From Pseudoxanthomonas sp. Root65 (GTDB taxonomy: Bacteria > Pseudomonadota > Gammaproteobacteria > Xanthomonadales > Xanthomonadaceae), in assembly GCF_001427635.1 (NCBI RefSeq), contig NZ_LMHA01000003.1, forward strand, positions 438,479 through 502,478: a stretch of 64,000 bases of DNA. Reading direction: 5' to 3'. Made by a program: the position numbers and the translations under genes. The notes beneath the pieces are model-generated. The model did not search any database and was not told the origin of the DNA. It worked only from the letters and a program-made list of their open reading frames with translations. Positions 34,847 through 45,260 of this stretch are shown in pieces (within the stretch, counting starts at the first letter, position 1; the number at the start of each line of letters is the position of its first letter).

Positions 34847-35725
34847 TCAGTGCGTGGCGGCGGCGTCCCAGGCGCGCAGGCCCTGTTCGACCACGCGCAG
34901 CGCGTCGTCCACGCGCGCGCCGTCCAGCTCGGCGGTGGTATCGCGTTCGCTGTGAATCACCTGCATCACCTTCGGCACCTGCGCCGGCTTGCCGCCGCCG
35001 AAGACGGCGAGGATCGGATCGATCTCGTCGCCACCGACCAGCGAGAACGACACCGCCGGCCAGCCCGCCTTGAGGAAGGCCAGGTGGTCGGTGGGCGGGT
35101 ACTTGTCGCCCGGCGAGAAGCCGAGCTTCTCCTGGGTGCTCGCGGTGCGCAGCGCGGCGACCAGCCGGCTGTCGCCCTCGGCGGCGGGCGTCATCATCCA
35201 CAGCGTGTCGCCCCAGCCGAACACGTCGAAGTTGACGTACAGCGCCGGCCTCTCGCGCCCTGCGGTGGCGACCCAGGCATGTGCGCCCACCAGACCCTTC
35301 TCTTCCAGGTCCCAGAACACCACCTGCACGCGATGGTGGGCCAACGGTGTGGCCTTCAGCGCCTGTGCCAGTTCCAGCACGGCGGCCACGCCGGAGGCGT
35401 TGTCGGTGGCGCCGTGACCGACCGGGACCTTGTCGTAGTGCGCGCCGATCAGCAGCAGCGGCGCCTTGTCGGGGCCGCCGAGATCGGCAACGAGATTCTC
35501 GCCGGCCTGGTCCCCGCGCACGAACGCCTCGCGCTTCCACGCGATGCCCAGCGTGTCCAGGCGCGCGCCGATGGCGTCGCCGCGGGCGATGGTGCCCGTG
35601 CCCGCGCTGATCGCCTCGACCTGGTGCTGCCAGCGCTCCGACACGTTGTTGTCGGCCCAGGCCGGGACGCTGGCGACGAGGGACAGCAGCAGGGCAACGC
35701 GGGTGCGATGGCGCAGATCGGACAT
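34847..35725 (-). CDS. Secreted M28-family metallopeptidase
   Basis: A 292-residue zinc aminopeptidase-type protein. The signal peptide (RVALLLSLVASVPAWA) ends near residue 25. Metal ligands and catalytic residues of family M28 are visible: IGAHYDKVP (His), HGATDNASGVAAV (Asp), DLEEKGLVGAHA (catalytic Glu-Glu), and later YVNFDVFGWGD. It probably releases N-terminal amino acids in the periplasm or outside the cell. The start at 35725 (MSDLRHRTR) is chosen because it directly precedes the signal peptide. It is divergent from the response regulator. Confidence 0.9.
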   Translation of the reverse strand: MSDLRHRTRVALLLSLVASVPAWADNNVSERWQHQVEAISAGTGTIARGDAIGARLDTLGIAWKREAFVRGDQAGENLVADLGGPDKAPLLLIGAHYDKVPVGHGATDNASGVAAVLELAQALKATPLAHHRVQVVFWDLEEKGLVGAHAWVATAGRERPALYVNFDVFGWGDTLWMMTPAAEGDSRLVAALRTASTQEKLGFSPGDKYPPTDHLAFLKAGWPAVSFSLVGGDEIDPILAVFGGGKPAQVPKVMQVIHSERDTTAELDGARVDDALRVVEQGLRAWDAAATH

Positions 35726-35871
35726 GGTGGAATCCCCGGGGAAAATCCGAGTATGCCGTACGCACCCGGCGACTACACCCATGTAGCCGCCGCGCATCGA
35801 TACAATGTTAATTGCGCGGCGACGGACGGCCCCTCTACGCTCGACCCGTTCTCCCCAAGGCATCGGCTTAC

Positions 35872-36519
35872 ATGACCATCCGCGTTTTCCTGATCGACGA
35901 CCACGCCCTGGTGCGCACCGGCATGCGCCTGATCCTCGGCACCGATACGGAGATCGAGGTGGTGGGCGAGGCGGAGACGGGCGAGGCGGCACTGCCGCTG
36001 GTGCGCCAGCTGAAGCCCGATGTGGTGCTGTGCGACCTGCACCTGCCGGGCTATAGCGGACTGGAAGTGACCGAGCGTCTGGTGCGGGCCGACATCGGCG
36101 TGCGCGTGATCATCGTGTCGGTGCTGGAAGACGGGCCGTTGCCCAAGCGCCTGCTGGAAGCCGGCGCCTCCGGCTACCTGGGCAAGGCCGGCGATGCGGC
36201 GGAACTGATCCGTGCCGTGCGCGATGTGGCGCGCGGCAAGCGCTATCTGGGCAGCAACGTGGCGCAGAACCTGGCACTGCATACGGTGGGCGGCGATGCC
36301 TCGCCATTCGACGCGCTGTCCCCACGCGAACTGGAAGTGGCCATGCTGCTGACGCAGGGCCTGCGCCAGGAAGAGATCGCCCGTCGCCTGAGCCTGAGCG
36401 CGAAAACGGTGAACACGCACAAGACGCGCCTGTTCGAGAAGACCGGCGTGCAGGACAACATCGCCCTGGCCCGGCTGGCCGCGCAGTGGGGCCTGATGGA
36501 TCCGACGCGCGCGCTTTGA
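35872..36519 (+). CDS. NarL/FixJ-family response regulator (GacA/UvrY-like)
   Basis: A 215-residue two-component regulator. The receiver domain has the acidic pair D9-D10, phosphoacceptor D55 (VVLCDLHLPG) and the conserved lysine in SGYLGKAGD. The C-terminal LuxR-type HTH reads LSPRELEVAMLLTQGLRQEE, then IARRLSLSAKTVNTHKTRLF. Architecture and length resemble GacA/UvrY, which activates small regulatory RNAs. No histidine kinase gene is adjacent. The ATG at 35872 fits the receiver start. Confidence 0.92.
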   Translation: MTIRVFLIDDHALVRTGMRLILGTDTEIEVVGEAETGEAALPLVRQLKPDVVLCDLHLPGYSGLEVTERLVRADIGVRVIIVSVLEDGPLPKRLLEAGASGYLGKAGDAAELIRAVRDVARGKRYLGSNVAQNLALHTVGGDASPFDALSPRELEVAMLLTQGLRQEEIARRLSLSAKTVNTHKTRLFEKTGVQDNIALARLAAQWGLMDPTRAL

Positions 36520-36542
36520 CTGGGCAGGCGGCGCATCGGAAT

Positions 36543-37130
36543 CGTCATCCCGGCGCAGGCCGGGACCCAGTGGCTTTCGCTTCCCGCGCAAGGCGATGAC
36601 GCCAGTCGCTGGGTCCCGGCTTGATCAGACGTACGTCTGTTAAAAGCCGCCGGGATGGCGGAGGTCTCTTGGCCTTTGAGGACGTCATTCCAGCGCAAGC
36701 TGGAATCCATTGCGCTTAGGTCGCTGCGCTTGCCGCGACGGCGCGATCGGCATCAAGATCAAGATCAAGATGGGTCCCAGCGTTCGCTGGGACGACGGCG
36801 CTGGGCTCGTCATCCCGGCGTAGGCCGGGACCCAGTGTCTTTCGCTTCTCACGCAGGACGATGATGCCGGTCGCTGGGTCCCGGCTTGACCAGACGTGCG
36901 TCTGTTAAAAGCCGCCGGGATGACGGAGCTGCCTTCGCCTTTGAGGACGTCATTCCAGCGCAAGCTGGAATCCATTGCGCTTGGGCCGCTGCGCTTACCT
37001 CGACGTCACGATCAGCAGAAGATCAAGATGGGTCCCAGCGTTCGCTGGGACGACGGCGTTGAGATCGTCATTCCAGCGGCTTTTAACAGACGCGCGTCTG
37101 GTCAAGCTGGAATCCATCGCGAGCATGCGA
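36543..37130. repeat. Composite repeat cluster with a 265-bp tandem duplication
   Basis: A composite unit begins CGTCATCCCGGCGCAGGCCG at 36543 and again at 36808, 265 bases later; a partial third starts near 37067. Each unit contains several stem-loops: the CATCCCGG hairpin, GGGTCCCAGCG-type hairpins, CATTCCAGCGCAAGCTGGAA and a palindrome CAGACGTACGTCTG in AGACG...CGTCTGTTAAAAG. It fills 36520-37139; no gene is present. Confidence 0.9.
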
Positions 37131-37139
37131 GTGTGCGTT

Positions 37140-37916
37140 CTAGCGCGCAGACCGTGCCCTCGCTTCCATCGACGCGGTGCAGGTCTGCAGGGAAGCCAGC
37201 ATGGTGTCGGCAAGCTGCGCGGCACGGGATTCCAGCGCGGTGCGGGATTCGCCTTTCGCGGGCACGCCCAGCACGGCGATTTCGTAGCGGCTGCCGCCAT
37301 GCACGAACAGGCGATGGACCGAAAGCGAGTACAGCGGTTCATCGGGCACGTTCAGCAGGGGACGCGTGACCGGGAACGGACCGTCCTCGTTGCCGCCCTC
37401 GATGTTGAGCAGGCGCATCTCCACGGTCGGACCGAAGGGCGATGTGCCGGTGTCGACCACATAGCGCTCCCCGGAGGCGGCCGTGCGGATGGCCAATGCC
37501 GTGTCCTGCTCGCGTTGCAACAGCCGCGCGTACTCGTCGGAGGCCGTGCGGCCATTCGGCAGGGTGGAGGTCACCACGTGTCCATGCAGGCCGTTGGTGT
37601 AGGCCAGCCGGTAATACGAGATCGCGCCACCCTTGAGGGTGCCGTGCACGACGTTCTCGATGGGGCCGGCGTCGGGCATGTCGACGCAGTACACCTCCAT
37701 GAAGGTCTGCTTCAACAGATGTTCCCGCGTGTTGTCGGCGCCGCGCACGACCACCGGGCCTTCGGTCCAGGTGTAGACCTCGCGGGACTGGGCGCCGGCC
37801 GTGCCGGATAGGCAGGCAAGCAGTGCGATCACCGCACGGCTCAGGGTGAACGACGAGGCGACTGACTCCATGACAGGCATCCATGCGCTGGGAACATGGA
37901 GGGACTGTAGTCGCAT
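37140..37916 (-). CDS. Exported protein of unknown function
   Basis: About 258 residues. A hydrophobic stretch (AVIALLACLSGTAGAQS) forms a signal peptide, so the protein is periplasmic or surface-bound. I do not recognise a domain. Blocks such as YTWTEGPVVVRGADNTREHL and YSLSVHRLFVHGGSRYEIAV suggest a beta-rich fold; two cysteines could form a disulfide. The start at 37916 has AAGGGTGG upstream; ATG at 37880 gives a shorter, more usual signal peptide. Confidence 0.7.
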   Translation of the reverse strand: MRLQSLHVPSAWMPVMESVASSFTLSRAVIALLACLSGTAGAQSREVYTWTEGPVVVRGADNTREHLLKQTFMEVYCVDMPDAGPIENVVHGTLKGGAISYYRLAYTNGLHGHVVTSTLPNGRTASDEYARLLQREQDTALAIRTAASGERYVVDTGTSPFGPTVEMRLLNIEGGNEDGPFPVTRPLLNVPDEPLYSLSVHRLFVHGGSRYEIAVLGVPAKGESRTALESRAAQLADTMLASLQTCTASMEARARSAR

Positions 37917-37959
37917 CGTTCCACCCTTGCCAAACCCGCACGGTAGAGGAGCTGATACG

Positions 37960-37985
37960 ACACTGGCCGCTTTCGCGGCCAGTGT
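37960..37985 (-). terminator. Probable terminator after rne
   Basis: An 11-bp perfect stem (ACACTGGCCGC and complement); in the minus-strand RNA the loop is the stable GAAA tetraloop. It lies 35 bases past the rne stop. No T-tract follows. Confidence 0.65.
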
Positions 37986-38019
37986 GCTTTCACGACGATT
38001 ATCGAAGGAGCGCGGCGCG

Positions 38020-41000
38020 TCAGGCGCTGCGTTCCTCGGTGCTGTCGTCGTCCTGCTTGTCGGCCTGGGCGATCTCGTCCGCCGACTTGACCGGCGTGAC
38101 CACGGGCTCGAACAGGCTGCGCGTGACCGACGGCGGCGTGTCCGCATCGGCGACGAAGAACAGCGAGCCGGTGGCCGGGGCGCTGGCGGGCTTCGGCGCG
38201 GCGGGCGCGGGTGCGACGGCTTCGACCGGCGCCTCGATGTCGGCCGTGGCTTCGTTGACCGCGTCGACCAGATCGATCTGCACGGGCTCGTTGCGCACGG
38301 CGGCGACCGGGGCCTCTTCGACGGCTTCGACCACGGCCATGGGCGCTTCAACCGCAGCGACCACTGGGGCGGGCTCGGCGGCGATGTCGGCCTTCACCGT
38401 TTCGACAATGGCGACGGCGGCCGGGGCTTCCTGCTGCACCGTGGCGATCACCTCGGGCTGTGCGCGGGCGGCTTCCGCCTTGACCTCTTCGATGACCGCG
38501 ACGGCGGCGGTGGTCTCGACCACGGCCGGGGCGGGCACGACGTCCGGCGTCGTGTCGACGGCGGATGGTTCCGCAGCGGCGACCGCAGCGGCGACGACCG
38601 GCGCGGATGCCACCACGGGCGCGACGGCGACGGGTGCAGCCGGACGCGGCTTCGGCGGACGCGGGGCGGCGACGGCCGGCTCCTCGTCGTCGAAATCGAA
38701 TTCGGGCTGCGAACGGTCGGCCACCTGGGTTTCGTCGTCGCTGCCGAGATCGTCGGCCAGCAGGCCTTCTTCGCCAGCACCGGCTTCGCCATTCCCACGA
38801 CGGCGGCGACGGCCACCGCGACGGCCACGGCGGCGGCGGCCGCCCTCACCGGTATCGCCTTCGGCCGACGGCGCGGCATCGCCCTCGACGGCGGCGACCT
38901 GGGTCGTGTCGAGCTCGGTCGCCGGTGCCTCTGCCGTCGGTGCGATGACGGGAGCAGCGGCGGGCGGCGTGGTGCGTGCGGTGTCCTGCGCGGCGACCAC
39001 GGCAGCGGCTGCTGTCGTCAGCGTCTCATCAACGGCGGGCTTGGCGACGGCGTCCTGCTGCGGTGCACGCGGGGCCTGCTGGCGCTGGCCTTCCTGCGGC
39101 TTGCCACCCTGCTGACCCTGCGGCTGCCTGGCTGCCTTCGGCGGCTGCTGCGGATTGCCCTGGCCGTTCTGCGGCTGGCTGCCCTGCGGCTTCGGCTGCT
39201 TCGGGCCCTGCGGTTCGTTGCGCGGCTTCTGCTGCTGGGCATTGCCGCCCTGGGCGTTCTGGCCCTTGTTGCGCTCGTCGCGGCGGTTGCCGTCCTGCTT
39301 GCCGCCGCGTGCGCCATTCTGCTGGCCACGGTTGTCGCGGCCATCGCGGTTCTCGCGACGACCGTTGGAACCGTTGGTGCGGTCATTGCGCTGGCGGCTG
39401 TCCTGCTGCGGACGGGCCTGCGGGGCGGGCGCGGCGGCTTCGCCACCGCCGAACAGACGCTTGAAGAAGCCGACCACACCGCCCGAGGCAGGCGCGGCGA
39501 CGGCCACCGGTGCCGCCACTACCGGGGCGGGCGCAGGCGCGGCCACCGGGGCTTCGCGTTCTTCGCGCACCGGCGCGGGCTGGGCATGCTTGACGTGGGT
39601 CACCGCCGGCGCGGCCGGGATGTTGAGCTGGGCCTTGGTCAGCGCATGCACCGGCAGCTTGCGCTGGGTGCCGCGGTGGTAGCTGGGCTTGCTGCTTTCT
39701 TCGCCCAGCTCGTTCTCGCGGATGCGGGTGACTTCGTAATGCGGCGTGTGCAGCGCCTCGTCGGCCACGATGATGACCGGCGCGTCGTGGCGCTGTTCGA
39801 TCTCGCGCAGGGCGCTGCGCTTCTCGTTGAGCAGGAAGTTGGCGATCTCGAGCGGTGCCTGGATCAGCACCTGGCCGGTGTTGTCCTTCATGGCGTGCTC
39901 TTCGGCCACGCGGATGATCGACAGCGACAGCGACTCGACGCTGCGCATGCGGCCGTGGCCTTCGCAGCGCGGGCAGACGATCTGGCTGGATTCGCCCAGC
40001 GACGGGCGCAGGCGCTGGCGGCTCATCTCGAGCAGGCCGAAGCGCGAGATGCGGCCGATCTGCACGCGGGCACGGTCGTACTTCAGCGCGTTCTGCAGCT
40101 TGTTCTCGACTTCGCGCTGGTGCTTGTTGCTCGACATGTCGATGAAGTCGATCACCACCAGGCCGCCCAGGTCGCGCAGGCGCAGCTGGCGGGCCACTTC
40201 CTCGGCCGCTTCCATGTTGGTGTGGAACGCGGTTTCCTCGATGTCGCCGCCCTTGGTGGCGCGCGCCGAGTTGACGTCGATGGCGGTCAGCGCCTCGGTC
40301 TGGTCGACCACGATTGAGCCGCCGGAGGGCAGGCGCACGTTGCGTTCATAGGCGCCTTCGATCTGCGATTCGATCTGGAAGCGGTTGAAGAGCGGGATGT
40401 CGTCCTTGTACGCCTTCAGCTTGCGCAGGTTGTGCGGCATGACCTGCTGCATGAACTCGCGGGCGGTTTCGTACAGTTCGTCGGTGTCGACCAGGATCTC
40501 GCCCACGTCGCTGCGCAGGTAGTCGCGCAGGGCGCGCACGATCAGGCGGCTTTCCTGGTAGATCAGGAACGGGGCCGGCTTGGTCAGCGCGGCTTCGGCG
40601 ATGGCCTTCCACACGCTCAGCAGGTAGTCCAGGTCCCACTGCAGCTCTTCGGCGTCGCGGCCGACGCCGGCGGTGCGGATGATCACGCCCATGTCGTCGG
40701 GGATGGCCAGGGCGTCCATCGCCTTCTTCAGCTCGGCCCGGTCATCGCCCTCGATGCGGCGCGACACGCCACCGGCGGTGGGCGAGTTGGGCATCAGCAC
40801 CATGTAGCGGCCAGCCAGCGAGATGAACGTGGTCAGGGCGGCGCCCTTGTTGCCGCGCTCGTCCTTGTCCACCTGGACGACGACTTCCTGGCCTTCCTTC
40901 AGCAACTCGCGGATGCCGGCCTTGTTGTGGTCGACGCCGGCCTGGAAGTAATCGCGGGAGATTTCCTTCAGCGGCAGGAAGCCATGGCGGTCAGCGCCGT

Positions 41001-41178
41001 AATCGACGAAGGCGGCTTCCAGGGAGGGCTCAAGCCGGGTGATGCGGCCCTTGTAGATGTTGGACTTCTTCTGTTCCTTCGACGGCTGCTCGATATCGAT
41101 GTCGTACAGGGTCTGACCGTCGACGATGGCCACGCGCAGCTCTTCGGCCTGCGTGGCGTTGATCAACATGCGTTTCAT
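38020..41178 (-). CDS. rne: Ribonuclease E
   Basis: A 1052-residue endonuclease, the scaffold of the RNA degradosome. The N-terminal catalytic half (about 1-520) has [20 protein letters not shown], an S1 RNA-binding domain, the DNase-I-like metal site ([11 protein letters not shown]) and the zinc link CPRCEGHG near 402. The C-terminal half is long and disordered: Gln/Gly/Asn/Arg-rich ([20 protein letters not shown]) and then Ala/Val/Pro-rich, with short basic patches that probably bind RNA and partners. The start at 41178 has GAGGAA upstream. It cuts AU-rich single-stranded RNA and matures rRNA and tRNA. Confidence 0.97.
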   Translation of the reverse strand: MKRMLINATQAEELRVAIVDGQTLYDIDIEQPSKEQKKSNIYKGRITRLEPSLEAAFVDYGADRHGFLPLKEISRDYFQAGVDHNKAGIRELLKEGQEVVVQVDKDERGNKGAALTTFISLAGRYMVLMPNSPTAGGVSRRIEGDDRAELKKAMDALAIPDDMGVIIRTAGVGRDAEELQWDLDYLLSVWKAIAEAALTKPAPFLIYQESRLIVRALRDYLRSDVGEILVDTDELYETAREFMQQVMPHNLRKLKAYKDDIPLFNRFQIESQIEGAYERNVRLPSGGSIVVDQTEALTAIDVNSARATKGGDIEETAFHTNMEAAEEVARQLRLRDLGGLVVIDFIDMSSNKHQREVENKLQNALKYDRARVQIGRISRFGLLEMSRQRLRPSLGESSQIVCPRCEGHGRMRSVESLSLSIIRVAEEHAMKDNTGQVLIQAPLEIANFLLNEKRSALREIEQRHDAPVIIVADEALHTPHYEVTRIRENELGEESSKPSYHRGTQRKLPVHALTKAQLNIPAAPAVTHVKHAQPAPVREEREAPVAAPAPAPVVAAPVAVAAPASGGVVGFFKRLFGGGEAAAPAPQARPQQDSRQRNDRTNGSNGRRENRDGRDNRGQQNGARGGKQDGNRRDERNKGQNAQGGNAQQQKPRNEPQGPKQPKPQGSQPQNGQGNPQQPPKAARQPQGQQGGKPQEGQRQQAPRAPQQDAVAKPAVDETLTTAAAAVVAAQDTARTTPPAAAPVIAPTAEAPATELDTTQVAAVEGDAAPSAEGDTGEGGRRRRGRRGGRRRRRGNGEAGAGEEGLLADDLGSDDETQVADRSQPEFDFDDEEPAVAAPRPPKPRPAAPVAVAPVVASAPVVAAAVAAAEPSAVDTTPDVVPAPAVVETTAAVAVIEEVKAEAARAQPEVIATVQQEAPAAVAIVETVKADIAAEPAPVVAAVEAPMAVVEAVEEAPVAAVRNEPVQIDLVDAVNEATADIEAPVEAVAPAPAAPKPASAPATGSLFFVADADTPPSVTRSLFEPVVTPVKSADEIAQADKQDDDSTEERSA

Positions 41179-41562
41179 TGTGCGTTCCTCGCGCGCTGCT
41201 ACCGCGCGGAACGCCATGGGGTTTCGCCTCTGGAACGTTGCACCGCCCCTTGCGCAGGCGCAGCGGGGCGGATCGGGTTTCCAGCGCTACGACACCACGG
41301 CAGGCCGCGGGAGCGCTTCTTTCTAAATAGGTGTTGCAGGGCCGGCGGCAGCTTCCCTCAAGAGGGGGCGCCGCGCGGGACATGTTCAGCATCAGGTGCC
41401 GTCACGCACCCGGCGGTATCCGGGTCTGCCGATGAGCCGCTAACATGGCCGCCCCTGGGGCGGTGGCCGCGCACTTGCCGGAATCGCGGGGAGACGGGCT
41501 TCTGGCCCAACGGCAACTCCCTGCGAAATCAAACCCTTATCTCGCCCTCCGAGTGTAACAGA
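41179..41562. other. Divergent leader region of rne and rluC
   Basis: A 384-base gap. In many gammaproteobacteria rne has a long leader by which RNase E controls its own mRNA, and a leader of that kind would fit here, although I cannot align it with the known one. A hairpin GGCCGCCCC-T-GGGGCGG-T-GGCC lies at about 41451-41472, near rluC. No gene is visible. Confidence 0.5.
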
Positions 41563-42561
41563 ATGAATGGTTCCAACCCCAGCCCCCCCGTCGACAAACC
41601 GGCGGCGGCCAGCAAGAGCGCCGTGAGGACGGTCAAGGTGCCGGAGGACCGTGGCGGGCAGCGGCTGGACAACTTCCTGCTCGGCCAGCTGAAAGGCGCC
41701 CCACGCAGCCTGGTCTACAAGCTGGTGCGCAGCGGCCAGGTACGGGTGAACGGCGGTCGGGCCAAGGCCGAGCGCAAGCTGGAGGGTGGGGACGAAGTCC
41801 GCATCCCGCCCGTCAGTCTCAGTGAGGCAGGAGAAAAAGCCGCGCCGCCGGCGGGCTTCCTCAAACGGATGGAAGCCGCCATCGTCTTCGAGGACGAGCG
41901 GCTGCTGGTCATCAACAAGCCCACCGGCGTGGCCAGCCATGGCGGCAGCGGCATCAGCCACGGCGCCATCGAGACCATGCGCGCGCTGCGGCCGAACCAG
42001 ACGCTGGAACTGGTGCACCGGTTGGACCGCGACACCTCCGGCCTGCTGGTGATGGCCAAGAAGCGTTCGGCCCTGTCCGAACTGCAGGCATTGCTGCGCG
42101 AGGACAGCGAGGACGGCACCCGCAGCATCGAGAAGCGCTACCTGACCTTGCTGGTCGGCCGAATGCCGGATGGGGTGATGAGCGTGGACGCGCCGCTGCA
42201 CATCGGCCTGCGCCAGGGCGGCGAGCGCCATGTTCAGGTGCATCGCGACGGCAAGGAATCGCTGAGCCACTTCCGCGTGCTGGAACGGCGCGGCGGGCAT
42301 TCGTACTGCGAAGTCCGCATCGAAACCGGCCGCACCCACCAGATCCGCGTGCACGCCCAGCACATCGGCCACCCGGTGGCCGGCGACGACAAGTACGGCG
42401 ACGCGGCCGTGAACAAGCGGCTGCGCGAGCAGGTGGGGCTGAAGCGCCTGTTCCTGCACGCCGCGTCGCTGCAGTTCGCCCTCGATGGCGGCCGGACCCC
42501 CTACGTGCTCAATGCCCCGCTGGCCGAGGATCTGGCGGCCGCGCTGGATCAGTTGGGCTGA
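41563..42561 (+). CDS. rluC: 23S rRNA pseudouridine synthase RluC
   Basis: A 332-residue RluA-family enzyme that makes pseudouridines in 23S rRNA. An N-terminal S4 RNA-binding domain (about 27-85, RLDNFLLGQLKGAPRSLVYK) precedes the catalytic domain with LVHRLDRDTSGLL, containing the catalytic Asp, and the family ending TGRTHQIRVHAQHIGHPVAG. It is divergent from rne, the order seen in E. coli and relatives, which supports RluC. Its 3' end overlaps the convergent AAA+ gene by 13 bases. Confidence 0.94.
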   Translation: MNGSNPSPPVDKPAAASKSAVRTVKVPEDRGGQRLDNFLLGQLKGAPRSLVYKLVRSGQVRVNGGRAKAERKLEGGDEVRIPPVSLSEAGEKAAPPAGFLKRMEAAIVFEDERLLVINKPTGVASHGGSGISHGAIETMRALRPNQTLELVHRLDRDTSGLLVMAKKRSALSELQALLREDSEDGTRSIEKRYLTLLVGRMPDGVMSVDAPLHIGLRQGGERHVQVHRDGKESLSHFRVLERRGGHSYCEVRIETGRTHQIRVHAQHIGHPVAGDDKYGDAAVNKRLREQVGLKRLFLHAASLQFALDGGRTPYVLNAPLAEDLAAALDQLG

Positions 42562-44615
42562 ACGCGTGGGGCGGTGAGGGCGGCGGTGAAGCCCATGCCG
42601 CCCGTGCTGCCCCCGGGTTTGAGTGCCATCTCCTGTGCCAGCGCCTCCAGCAGATCGCTGTGCCGTCCTTGGCCACGCAGGGCGGCGAGCCGGCGCCGCT
42701 GTGCGGCGAAGTCGCCGGGTGCCAGCCGGCCCATCGAGGCGAGACGCGACATCAGGCTGTCGGGTGCGACGTCCGGCGCCAGCGCAAACACCTCGGCGTA
42801 GTGCAGGAACAATTGTGCCGCTTGCGCCGGTCGTAGCCAGTCGAAGCGCAGCTTGAAGTCGAAACGACGCAGTGCGGCCGCATCCACCTGGTCGATGAGG
42901 TTGGTCGACGCCACGAACAGCCCGCGGAAGTCCTCGAGCTGGGTCAGCAGTTCGTTGACCTGGGTGACTTCCCAACTGCTGCGGGCCTGCTGTCGGTCGC
43001 GCAGGAAGCTGTCGGCCTCGTCCAGGCACAGCAGCGCCCCTTCGCGCTCCGCCTGGCGGAACATGGCGCTGATGCGCGCTTCCGTTTCGCCGACCCAGGC
43101 GCTGAGCAGGTCCGATGCGCGACGCAGCAGCAGCGGACGACCCAGCTCGCGGGCGAGGTGGGCCGCCAGCGCGGTCTTGCCGGTGCCCGGCGGGCCGTAC
43201 AGGCAGAGGCGGCCACGCGGGTCGTGCGCCAGCGCTCGCGCGACCGTGTCGACCGCCGGAGTGGTATTGATCCAGGCGGGATCGAAGGGCAGCGGATGCG
43301 CCAGGGTGTCGATGCGCCGCACGCCTTGTACTTCCGCCAGTTCGTCCAGTGAGCCGCGCAGAATCTGCGCGCTCGCGGCGTCGTCGCGGATGCCGAGACG
43401 GTCGAGGACGCGGGCGGCCCGCGTGTAGTGCGCGGGTGTGAAGCTGGTGTGGTCCGCGATCGCATCGAGCAGGGCGTCGTCGATCGGCCGGTCGCCGAGC
43501 GCACGCCGCAGCAGTGTGCGGCGGTGCGCGAAGGGTGGCGCGGTCACTTCCAGCACCATGTCGAAGCGGCGCAGCTGCGAATCGTCTAGGTTGCCGATCC
43601 GGTTACCGACCCACAGGCACGGCACCGTCGTGGTCTCCAGGCGCCGGTTGATCCAGCTCTTGAAGGCGGGCGCGCGTTCCTCGCGTGACGAAGGCGGACG
43701 GAACACGTCCTCGATCTCGTCGAAGAGCAGCAGCGCACGCGGGTTGGCCGACAGGGCGCGCTGCGCCGTGTCGTACGCCTGCAGGCGCGCCTGGTGTTCG
43801 ATCGGCTCGCCGTCGGCGTTGGCGGTGCGCACGAGGAACAGGTCCATGCCCAGCGATGCGGCGAGTGCGCGCGCCAGTTCGCTCTTCCCCGTGCCGGGCA
43901 GGCCGTGCAGCAGGATGTTGGCGCCCGCGCCGTCGCGTGCGGCGGCGGCCAGATAGTCGCGCATCCGCTGCAAGGGCGCGGCGAGGTGCGGATAGTCCTC
44001 CAGCGACAGCGCGGTGGCGGAGGCGCGTTCGAACAGACGGTCGAGGAAGCGCGCATCCAGGGCCCCGTCGTCGAGCAGTTGCAGCATGTGGTCCGCGGGT
44101 TCCAGGCATTCCGCTGCGTCCGCATACTGGCCGTAGTAGATGCGCAGCAGGCCGCTGGACTGCAACGGACCGCGTGGACGCAGGGTGTCGCGCAGTCGGC
44201 GGCCCGGCAGCTCGAGCGCGCCCGCGAGCAGCCGCATCAGGCCCGCGCGATGGCTGTGCCAGCGCTTGCGACCGAGATCGACGGCCTCGCGCAGGTCGGG
44301 ATGCTCCTGCAAGGCGCAGGCGAATGCCAGCACCTGCACGTCGTCGTGCGAACAACCAAACAGGCGGGCCAGTTCGGCGAACACCGGTTCGTCGATCAGC
44401 GGGGGTGGCGGTGATGCGCGCCGACGCGCCAACAGCTCGCCTACCTTGTGACGCAGCGCAGCCGCCGTGGGCTCGACGCGGCGCACGCGCAGATTGCCCA
44501 GGCCGGCGGCGAGCGCACGGCAGGTATCTTCTTCGGGATCGGTTTTCAGCAGGCAGGCGTAAAGACGCAGCTGCCACAAGCGCGCCCATTCGGCGCGCGA
44601 CATACGCAGGTTCAT
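42549..44615 (-). CDS. Tandem AAA+ ATPase
   Basis: A 688-residue cytoplasmic protein with two AAA+ modules. An N-terminal helical domain (about 1-230) of unknown role comes first. Module 1 has Walker A GLPGTGKS (about 238), Walker B LLLFDEIED (about 295) and RRFD near 349. Module 2 has Walker A GPPGTGKT (about 473), Walker B LCLDEAD (about 529) and RRFD near 584. Both look catalytically complete. The layout resembles CDC48-type unfoldases but the N domain does not. No substrate or protease partner is encoded nearby; it stands alone. Confidence 0.85.
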   Translation of the reverse strand: MNLRMSRAEWARLWQLRLYACLLKTDPEEDTCRALAAGLGNLRVRRVEPTAAALRHKVGELLARRRASPPPPLIDEPVFAELARLFGCSHDDVQVLAFACALQEHPDLREAVDLGRKRWHSHRAGLMRLLAGALELPGRRLRDTLRPRGPLQSSGLLRIYYGQYADAAECLEPADHMLQLLDDGALDARFLDRLFERASATALSLEDYPHLAAPLQRMRDYLAAAARDGAGANILLHGLPGTGKSELARALAASLGMDLFLVRTANADGEPIEHQARLQAYDTAQRALSANPRALLLFDEIEDVFRPPSSREERAPAFKSWINRRLETTTVPCLWVGNRIGNLDDSQLRRFDMVLEVTAPPFAHRRTLLRRALGDRPIDDALLDAIADHTSFTPAHYTRAARVLDRLGIRDDAASAQILRGSLDELAEVQGVRRIDTLAHPLPFDPAWINTTPAVDTVARALAHDPRGRLCLYGPPGTGKTALAAHLARELGRPLLLRRASDLLSAWVGETEARISAMFRQAEREGALLCLDEADSFLRDRQQARSSWEVTQVNELLTQLEDFRGLFVASTNLIDQVDAAALRRFDFKLRFDWLRPAQAAQLFLHYAEVFALAPDVAPDSLMSRLASMGRLAPGDFAAQRRRLAALRGQGRHSDLLEALAQEMALKPGGSTGGMGFTAALTAPRVQPN

Positions 44616-44848
44616 GCTTGTCTCGTCTCACCGACGCGCTCGGGCGTCAGGAATGCGTTCACGGTTCGGCGCAGGCCCTCATGGCCCGGTCGGTCGGCAT
44701 CCGGTCAGGATGCGGTGAAGCTCTCTGGGAGATTGAAGACACGCATGACGGCGCACCTGCGCTATCTGAGAAGGTCGCGGAGTCTACGCAGCAGGCATCG
44801 GTCTGGCAACCCGAGACACGCCCGTGAACGGACGAACGGCAGGAAGCC

Positions 44849-45238
44849 TCAGTGCCAGAGGCCGAGGATCAATCCAAACAGGGTGAACTGCAGCGTGTGG
44901 TAGCCGGCATCGATCAGCCACAGCGTCGCACCACGCTGCGCGAACAGATAGTTGATGCCGAAGCTGGCGGCGACCAAGCCCACGCCGGCCACCGCTCCCA
45001 TGCTGATCGCTGTCGTCAATGTGGGCGCAGGGCCGAGCAGGTAGGCGAACGCCATCGCGGCGATAATAGAGAACACGAACGCGCCGCCGAAGATCTTCGC
45101 CGGGTGTCCCTGCTTCTGCGGGTCCATGCCGGCCGCCGCGTTCCACGCCTTGCCGAACAGGGGCCCGTACCAGACGCCGCCCAGCAGGAAACTGGAGAGC
45201 GCCGCTACCAGGACCGCCCAGAGATTGATGCCTTCCAT
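44849..45238 (-). CDS. DUF1761 membrane protein
   Basis: A 129-residue inner-membrane protein with four predicted helices. The DUF1761 pattern FLLGGVWYGPLFGKAWNAAA is at the start, followed by YLLGPAPTLTTAISMGAVAG and GINYLFAQRGATLWLIDAGY. Function unknown. It lies 22 bases after a TonB-like lipoprotein on the same strand. Confidence 0.88.
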   Translation of the reverse strand: MEGINLWAVLVAALSSFLLGGVWYGPLFGKAWNAAAGMDPQKQGHPAKIFGGAFVFSIIAAMAFAYLLGPAPTLTTAISMGAVAGVGLVAASFGINYLFAQRGATLWLIDAGYHTLQFTLFGLILGLWH

Positions 45239-45260
45239 CGAGAGGTGTCCTCTGTCGGGC

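Noticed and set aside
38020..41217. Very long plus-strand open frames opposite rne
   Set aside because: They are mirror images of the GC-rich, repeat-rich coding strand and encode low-complexity His/Gly or Leu/Ala runs.
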